From: an uncultured Burkholderiaceae bacterium
Lineage (GTDB): Bacteria > Pseudomonadota > Gammaproteobacteria > Burkholderiales > Burkholderiaceae
Length of the DNA stretch: 46,396 nucleotides
Direction: 5' to 3'
NCBI GenBank assembly: GCA_937871985.1
Contig: CALMPB010000038.1
Span: forward strand, 1 to 46,396
In this document: in pieces, positions 41,400 through 46,396 of the stretch
Layout of the letters: every line of letters begins with the position of its first letter
How positions within the stretch are numbered: position 1 is the stretch's first letter
Notes under the pieces: generated by a model
Database searches by the model: none
Seen by the model: only the letters and a program-made list of their open reading frames with translations
Told to the model about the DNA's origin: nothing
Made by a program: the position numbers and the translations under genes

Positions 41400-43667
41400 T
41401 TATTGGCCTTCCAGGAAGCTCTTGAGCTTGTCGGCGCGGCTGGGGTGACGCAGCTTGCGCAGGGCCTTGGCTTCGATCTGGCGGATGCGCTCACGCGTGA
41501 CGTCGAATTGCTTGCCGACTTCCTCGAGGGTCTGGTCGGTGCTCATTTCGATGCCGAAGCGCATGCGCAGCACCTTGGCTTCGCGCGGAGTCAGGGAATC
41601 GAGAACCTCTTTGACCACATCGCGCATGGAGCCGTGCAAGGCCCATTCGGACGGCGACAACGTGCCGGTATCTTCGATGAAATCGCCCAAGTGGGAATCG
41701 TCATCGTCGCCGATGGGCGTTTCCATGGAGATGGGCTCTTTGGCGATCTTGAGGATTTTGCGAACCTTGTCCTCGGGCATGTCCATTTTTTGCGCCAAGG
41801 TGGCCGGATCGGGCTCGGTGCCGGTTTCCTGCAGGATCTGGCGGTTGATGCGATTCATCTTGTTGATGGTTTCGATCATGTGCACCGGAATGCGGATGGT
41901 GCGCGCCTGGTCGGCGATGGAACGCGTAATGGCCTGACGTATCCACCATGTGGCGTAGGTCGAGAACTTGTAGCCGCGGCGGTATTCGAACTTGTCCACC
42001 GCCTTCATCAGGCCGATGTTGCCTTCCTGGATCAGGTCCAGGAACTGCAGGCCGCGGTTCGTGTACTTCTTGGCGATCGAGATCACCAGGCGCAGGTTGG
42101 CCTCGGTCATTTCGCGCTTGGCCTTGCGGGCCTTGGCTTCGCCGGTGGCCATGCGCTTGTTGACGTCCTTGAGATCCTTGAGCGGCAGCACGACGCTGGT
42201 TTGCAGGTCGATGAGCTTTTGCTGCAGCTCTTGAACGGCGGGCACATGGCGCTCGAGGGTTTCGGAATACGCATGCCCCCCCGCCACTTCCTGCAGCACC
42301 CAGTCGAGGTTGATTTCGTTGCCCGGGAAGGCCTTGATGAAATAGGCGCGCGACATGCCGGCGCGATCCACGCAGATATGCAGGATTTCGCGCTCGATCT
42401 TGCGCACTTCGCCAACCTGGTTGCGTAGCGTATCGGCCAGCTTCTCGACCATCTTGGCCGTAAAGCGGATGCCCATCAGTTCGTCCAGGATGGCGGCCTG
42501 GGCCTCGGCGTACTCGTGGGCTTCGTAGCCTTGGGACTCGAACGCCTTGCGCATCTTGTCGAACCAGTGCGCGACGATTTCGAATTTCTTGAGCGATTTC
42601 GTGCGTAGGTGCTCGAGCTGCTTGCTGCTCATGCCGCCGGCGGGGCCGTCTTCGTTTTCGTCGCTGTCGACCGATACACCGGCGCCGGCGTATTCTTCGC
42701 CCTCTTCGTCGATGAGGCCGTCGACGACCTCGTCGATCTGCATGTGGCCTTCACGCACTTGCCGGATGTGGGTGAGGATTTCGTTGACGGTGGTGGGGCA
42801 GGCGGCAATGGCCATGACCATGTGCTTGAGGCCGTCTTCGATGCGCTTGGCGATTTCGATTTCGCCCTCGCGGGTCAGCAGCTCGACCGTGCCCATTTCG
42901 CGCATGTACATGCGCACGGGGTCGGTGGTGCGGCCGAAATCGGAGTCCACGGTGGTAAGCGCCGCCTCGGCTTCGTCCTCGACGTCGTCGTCGTTGGAGG
43001 CCACGGGAGCGTTGTCGTTGAGCAGCAGGGATTCGGCGTCGGGCGCCTGGTCGTAGACCGAAATGCCCATGTCGCTGAACGTGCTGATGATGCCGTCGAT
43101 GGCTTCGGCGTCGACCAGATCGTCGGGCAGATGGTCGTTGATTTCGCCATAGGTGAGGTAGCCGCGCTCTTTGCCCAGCTTGATGAGCACTTTAAGGCGA
43201 TTGCGGCGCGCTTCCTGCTCTTCGGCCGTCATCTGGCTGCGCGCGGGCACGTCTTTGTCGCCCTTGCCGCGCTTGCCGCCGCGCTTCGGAAGCGGCTTGA
43301 GATCGGGGATGACTTCGGCCTCGATGTCGCTGTCGTCGTCGCTGAAGTTGGGCGCATCGTTATTGGCCGACTTGGCGGGCCGGCCTGGGCGCCGGCCGGT
43401 CGGCGCAGCGCGGCCGGCCTTGCCTTTTTTGGGGGCCTCGGCTTCCGGAGCGGCCGCCTGGGCGGCAACGGGCTTGGCGGCGGCCGCCTTGGCAGGCGCC
43501 TTTTTGGCTGCCGCCTTCTTTACTGCAGGCTTGGCGGTTTCGGCCTTGTCGGCCTTGACGGCGGTTTTCGCGGCGGTTTTGCCCGCCGCGGCGCTGGTCT
43601 TGCTTGCAATTTTTTTCACAGCTTCGTTTTCAGCTGCTAAGGTGGTTTTACCAATAGCTTTGGTCAT
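41400..43667 (-). CDS. rpoD: RNA polymerase primary sigma factor RpoD (sigma-70)
   Basis: A 755-residue housekeeping sigma factor directing promoter recognition. Region 1.1 begins near 145 ([37 protein letters not shown]), region 1.2 has [29 protein letters not shown], region 2 has [59 protein letters not shown], and region 4 has [15 protein letters not shown] and [32 protein letters not shown]. An N-terminal extension of about 145 residues, absent in E. coli, is very rich in Lys and Ala and contains an AT-hook-like [10 protein letters not shown] (91-100). Third gene of rpsU-dnaG-rpoD. Confidence 0.97.
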   Translation of the reverse strand: MTKAIGKTTLAAENEAVKKIASKTSAAAGKTAAKTAVKADKAETAKPAVKKAAAKKAPAKAAAAKPVAAQAAAPEAEAPKKGKAGRAAPTGRRPGRPAKSANNDAPNFSDDDSDIEAEVIPDLKPLPKRGGKRGKGDKDVPARSQMTAEEQEARRNRLKVLIKLGKERGYLTYGEINDHLPDDLVDAEAIDGIISTFSDMGISVYDQAPDAESLLLNDNAPVASNDDDVEDEAEAALTTVDSDFGRTTDPVRMYMREMGTVELLTREGEIEIAKRIEDGLKHMVMAIAACPTTVNEILTHIRQVREGHMQIDEVVDGLIDEEGEEYAGAGVSVDSDENEDGPAGGMSSKQLEHLRTKSLKKFEIVAHWFDKMRKAFESQGYEAHEYAEAQAAILDELMGIRFTAKMVEKLADTLRNQVGEVRKIEREILHICVDRAGMSRAYFIKAFPGNEINLDWVLQEVAGGHAYSETLERHVPAVQELQQKLIDLQTSVVLPLKDLKDVNKRMATGEAKARKAKREMTEANLRLVISIAKKYTNRGLQFLDLIQEGNIGLMKAVDKFEYRRGYKFSTYATWWIRQAITRSIADQARTIRIPVHMIETINKMNRINRQILQETGTEPDPATLAQKMDMPEDKVRKILKIAKEPISMETPIGDDDDSHLGDFIEDTGTLSPSEWALHGSMRDVVKEVLDSLTPREAKVLRMRFGIEMSTDQTLEEVGKQFDVTRERIRQIEAKALRKLRHPSRADKLKSFLEGQ

Positions 43668-43971
43668 AGTCGCTTCCGTAGGCGCAAAAGCACTTGATTG
43701 GTTATAACGCCATCAAGTGTTGCAGGGCAAAACTAACTTGTCACAAGAAGTCATATATGCAGCACGAAACGCCGACGCACGACGCCAAACCCATGAATTA
43801 ATAAATCCTTGACTGTATTTGCAAGGCCGAAAGCGGGTTTACGTTGATACGCCGTTGTTTTGCGGGCATCGCACCGAACGCGCCACGCCGAACCGAAGCC
43901 CGGACGTGCTGGTACAAAGCACACTAACACATTGACTTTATGCGAAACATTCTATTTTACAGCACTTGACA
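43668..43971 (-). other. 304-bp spacer between dnaG and rpoD
   Basis: No gene is seen. It is AT-richer than its surroundings and probably carries an internal rpoD promoter, as this spacer does in other bacteria. A short inverted repeat CTTGT-C-ACAAG is at 43737-43747, and TAGAAT on the minus strand (43954-43949) is a possible -10 without a clear -35. Confidence 0.4.
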
Positions 43972-45909
43972 CTACGAAGCACTATTTAGCAGTGCCAGGC
44001 GCCGTGTCAATTTTTGATAACGCTGGCGCGACGCTTCGTCGGCAAGGCCGGCCTGGATCAGCGCCGACTGCTCCGCCTTGATCGCCTCCAGTTCGATGCG
44101 GTGCAAGGCATCGTTCCATTCGGCCAGGGGATCGGGCAGATCCTCCTGGGCAAGGATTTCGCTGCTCAGCGAGCCAAGCAGCAACGCCAGCTCGGATTCG
44201 GGCTCGGCCGCCTGCAGCAGGGCGCCGACGTGGCGCGCGCCGCTGGTGTTGGCCAGCGCGATCAAATCGCGCACCAAAGCTAAATGGGGGCTTTGCTCGA
44301 GGATTTCAAGCTGCTGGTCGCCCATGCCCGCAACCAGATCGGGATGCGCCAGCAACAAACGCAATAAACGCTTTGCCATGGGCGTCACCGCCCTGGACTG
44401 GCGGGCGCCGCCCTCCCCGCGCCGCGGCGTGGAACCCCGCGCCGGCGCAGCCGGATAAGCGCTGGAAAAATCAGGCTCGAATCCGGCGGCATCGTCGTCC
44501 ATGAACCCCGGTGGTTCGTGGTATTCCGCGGCGGGGGCAAATCCCGGCGTATCGCCCCCCGCCTGGCGGACGCCCGCGGGCTCGGCGGCGCCGGACGCAC
44601 GCACGGGTGCAGGCGCGGGCATGGCCGCCAGCATCTGCGCCAATTCGTCGGGCGTCAATTGCACCAGCCGGGCGAATTCGCGCTCGATCTGGATCCTCAG
44701 CGTGCTTTCGGGGATGAGGGCCAGCAAAGGTTTGGCTTCGTGCACACAAGCCGACCGGCCCTCCGCCTCGTTCATCGGATGCCGAGAGGCCAGTTCATCG
44801 AGCATGAACCGGGACAAAGGCATGGCTTCCGCCAGCGCGGCGCGAAACGCCTCCGCCCCGTACTCGCGGACATAGGAATCCGGGTCGTGTTCGGCGGGCA
44901 AGAACAAAAACCGGATCGACGCGTCGTCGCGCAGCAGCGGCAGGCAGGTTTGCAGCGCCCGCCAGGCCGCCCGGCGCCCGGCTTTGTCGCCGTCGAAGCT
45001 GAAAACGATTTTGTCGCTGGTGCGCAGCAGCTTCTGCACGTGATTGGGCGTGGTCGCCGTGCCCAGGGTGGCCACGGCATTGCCCACCCCCTGCTGAGCC
45101 AGCCCCACGACGTCCATATACCCTTCGACAACCAGCACGCAGCCTTCGGAGCGAATGGCGGCGCGCGCCTCCCAGAGCCCGTACAGCTCGTGCCCCTTTG
45201 AAAACAGGGGGGTTTCGGGGGAGTTCAGGTATTTGGGCTCGCCCTTGTCGATGATCCGCCCGCCGAAGCCGATGATATGGCCCCGCGTGTTTCGAATGGG
45301 GAACATGACGCGTTCGCGGAACCGATCGTAGCGGCGTCCGTCGTCGGCCTCGATGACCAGGCCCGATTCCACCAGCAACGGGTCTTCGTATTGCGGAAAC
45401 ACGGTGGCCAGGCCACGGCGATTGGTGCCCGACCACCCCAGCCCGAAACGGGCCGCGATTTCGCCGCTCAACCCGCGCTGCTTCAGGTAGCGTATGGCGG
45501 GCTGGCTGGCCTTGAGCTCGCGCACGTAATGCGCCTGCGCGGCATCCAGTATTTGCTGGTGGCGCGAGACTTCTTCCTTGCGCTGCCTGGCCTGGGCGGT
45601 TTGCCGCGGGCTGCGGGCTTCTTCGGGTACAGTCATGCCTGCGGACGCGGCAAGGCTGCGCACCGCCTCCGGAAAACTGGCTCCGGTGTGCTCGATCAAA
45701 AAGGAAATGGCGCTACCATGCGCTCCGCAACCGAAGCAGTGATAAAACTGTTTGGTGGGGCTGACGGTAAAAGATGGGCTTTTTTCGTTGTGGAAGGGGC
45801 ACAGGCCAAGCAGATTGGCCCCACCCTTGCGCAACTGAACGTATCGCCCGACGACGTCGACAACATCTACTCGGGCGAGTAACTCCTGGACAAATGAGTC
45901 AGGAATCAA
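43972..45909 (-). CDS. dnaG: DNA primase DnaG
   Basis: A 645-residue primase that lays RNA primers at the replication fork. The zinc-binding domain has CPFHNEKSPSFTVSPTKQFYHCFGCG (CHC2 type, about 38-65). The catalytic core has FGFGGRIIDKGEPKYLNSPET-like sequence (here IGFGGRIIDKGEPKYLNSPE) and the Toprim motif VVEGYMDVVGLAQQG, with FSFDGDKAGRRAAWRAL. A C-terminal helicase-binding domain ends RRLALLNSAS. The start is TTG at 45909, directly after the rpsU stop (TGA-TTG), giving the family-typical MIPDSFVQELLARVDVVDVV. No strong Shine-Dalgarno is seen, so translation probably depends on rpsU. Confidence 0.96.
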   Translation of the reverse strand: MIPDSFVQELLARVDVVDVVGRYVQLRKGGANLLGLCPFHNEKSPSFTVSPTKQFYHCFGCGAHGSAISFLIEHTGASFPEAVRSLAASAGMTVPEEARSPRQTAQARQRKEEVSRHQQILDAAQAHYVRELKASQPAIRYLKQRGLSGEIAARFGLGWSGTNRRGLATVFPQYEDPLLVESGLVIEADDGRRYDRFRERVMFPIRNTRGHIIGFGGRIIDKGEPKYLNSPETPLFSKGHELYGLWEARAAIRSEGCVLVVEGYMDVVGLAQQGVGNAVATLGTATTPNHVQKLLRTSDKIVFSFDGDKAGRRAAWRALQTCLPLLRDDASIRFLFLPAEHDPDSYVREYGAEAFRAALAEAMPLSRFMLDELASRHPMNEAEGRSACVHEAKPLLALIPESTLRIQIEREFARLVQLTPDELAQMLAAMPAPAPVRASGAAEPAGVRQAGGDTPGFAPAAEYHEPPGFMDDDAAGFEPDFSSAYPAAPARGSTPRRGEGGARQSRAVTPMAKRLLRLLLAHPDLVAGMGDQQLEILEQSPHLALVRDLIALANTSGARHVGALLQAAEPESELALLLGSLSSEILAQEDLPDPLAEWNDALHRIELEAIKAEQSALIQAGLADEASRQRYQKLTRRLALLNSAS

Positions 45910-46122
45910 TCAATACATGCGCGGAGGCAGTTGTTGGCTGCGAATGCGCTTGTAGTGACGCTTGACGGCGGCGGCGTGCTTGCGCTTACGCTCGGCGGTG
46001 GGCTTTTCGTAAAACTCGCGCGAACGCAGCTCGGTCAGGAGGCCGATTTTTTCGATGGTGCGCTTGAAGCGGCGCAAAGCAGCTTCGAAGGGCTCGTTTT
46101 CTTTAAGACGAACGATAGGCAT
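45910..46122 (-). CDS. rpsU: 30S ribosomal protein S21
   Basis: A 70-residue S21 protein: [60 protein letters not shown], the full family length. First gene of the macromolecular synthesis operon rpsU-dnaG-rpoD. Its stop is directly followed by the dnaG TTG start. Purine-rich AAAGG lies about 11 bp before the ATG. Confidence 0.97.
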   Translation of the reverse strand: MPIVRLKENEPFEAALRRFKRTIEKIGLLTELRSREFYEKPTAERKRKHAAAVKRHYKRIRSQQLPPRMY

Positions 46123-46295
46123 GTAGTCTTAAGCCTTTAAATAGTTAAATAAAATTCGTTGAAAATTCGTTGGGTACCCGGGCTGGACGCCCGACTCCGG
46201 TAAATTGCCAAGCAAACCCGCGGGGCAAACCAGTCCGGCAAGCCATATACCCCGGGTAAAGCTAAACCATAGCCAAGTATTCTACCACGAATCGC
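46123..46295 (-). promoter_or_regulatory. rpsU leader with extended -10 promoter element
   Basis: On the minus strand TGG-TAGAAT (46287-46279) is a good extended -10, which explains the lack of a clear -35. The leader to rpsU is about 150 nt and includes a direct repeat of AACGAATTTT near 46150-46170. No reading frame is seen in it. Confidence 0.55.
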
Positions 46296-46396
46296 TCAGG
46301 ATGACCGCCCTTTTCTTACCCAGGCTTCAAGCTGGTGCGGGCGCAGGCTGTCGTAGTCTTCGAAAGGCTGGTGGATCCAGGGATTGGTCGGCAGCT
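46296..46396 (-). CDS. Partial unknown protein, C-terminal end only
   Basis: The minus strand reads LPTNPWIHQPFEDYDSLRPH followed by QLEAWVRKGRSS and a TGA stop at 46298-46296. The composition (Trp, Tyr, Pro, charged residues) looks like real protein, but only about 33 residues are in the window and I do not recognise the family. The gene continues beyond the right edge. Its stop lies just upstream of the rpsU -10 element. Confidence 0.4.
   Translation of the reverse strand, partial: LPTNPWIHQPFEDYDSLRPHQLEAWVRKGRSS

Noticed and set aside
39940..41448. A 502-codon plus-strand frame overlapping the EmrB-like exporter and the tandem repeats
   Set aside because: It is a frame-shifted shadow of the exporter that reads into the repeats; no homology is recognisable.
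45904..45915. Frameshift or sequencing error joining rpsU and dnaG
   Set aside because: Both proteins have complete family-typical ends and starts; the TTG start gives the expected DnaG N-terminus.

Overview
The window is a GC-rich, gene-dense stretch of a betaproteobacterial chromosome, most likely from the Alcaligenaceae (Bordetella, Achromobacter, Pusillimonas and relatives). The reasons are the rpsU-dnaG-rpoD operon with a Lys/Ala-rich N-terminal extension on RpoD, the recA neighbourhood, the pbpC-yfhM pair, many solute and aromatic-acid genes (TRAP, MFS, IclR, MarR, DHP-decarboxylase-like), and a short GC-rich tandem intergenic repeat of a kind I associate with Burkholderiales. The genus is inferred from gene content, not from a search. 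I see no prophage, insertion sequence, CRISPR array or plasmid functions.

Layout. 1-3.1 kb: recA (cut by the left edge) with a LexA box in its promoter, and a divergent TctD/TctE-like two-component system. 3.1-9.7 kb: an MHS-type symporter, a possible small-RNA locus, rdgC, an unusual aspartate carbamoyltransferase with an N-terminal helix-turn-helix region, a small membrane protein, a lipoprotein and a tiny His-rich membrane protein. 9.7-18.1 kb: yfhM (bacterial alpha-2-macroglobulin, 2028 residues) and pbpC, translationally coupled by a GTGA overlap. 18.2-21.2 kb: a CAU-anticodon tRNA, a small lipoprotein, a FabG-like reductase, a BtpA-like TIM-barrel protein and ung.

21.3-30.6 kb is an aromatic-acid-type catabolic island. 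A TRAP transporter (P, Q, M) and an SDR reductase run leftward. An EntE/DhbE-like aryl-acid ligase and an amidohydrolase-fold protein run rightward. The divergent region between them holds two near mirror-image promoters (-35, 17-bp spacer, -10), each followed at once by the palindrome GAACATGTTC. A related site lies upstream of the nearby tetR gene, so TetR is the obvious candidate repressor. A 4,5-dihydroxyphthalate-decarboxylase-like gene and an IclR gene follow.

30.9-34.8 kb: a PAS-PAS-GGDEF diguanylate cyclase, a DHA1-type MFS exporter and a luciferase-like flavin oxidoreductase. 35.2-39.5 kb is a second catabolic operon: MFS importer, two-domain VOC/extradiol-dioxygenase-like protein, FAD monooxygenase, MarR regulator and a DUF3820 protein. 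It is preceded by a strong-looking promoter whose -35 box overlaps a 16-bp palindrome. 39.6-41.2 kb: an EmrB/QacA-type exporter, two tandem repeat units and a bidirectional terminator. 41.4-46.1 kb: rpoD, dnaG and rpsU on the minus strand. The window ends in an unidentified partial gene.

Most novel points: the HTH-bearing aspartate carbamoyltransferase with a perfect 9+9 bp palindrome just upstream of its start (a possible self-regulating enzyme); the mirrored operator/promoter architecture of the aromatic-acid island, whose amidohydrolase-fold protein has lost expected metal-ligand histidines; and the MarR-controlled monooxygenase/dioxygenase operon whose VOC protein keeps a full His-His-Glu triad in both halves.
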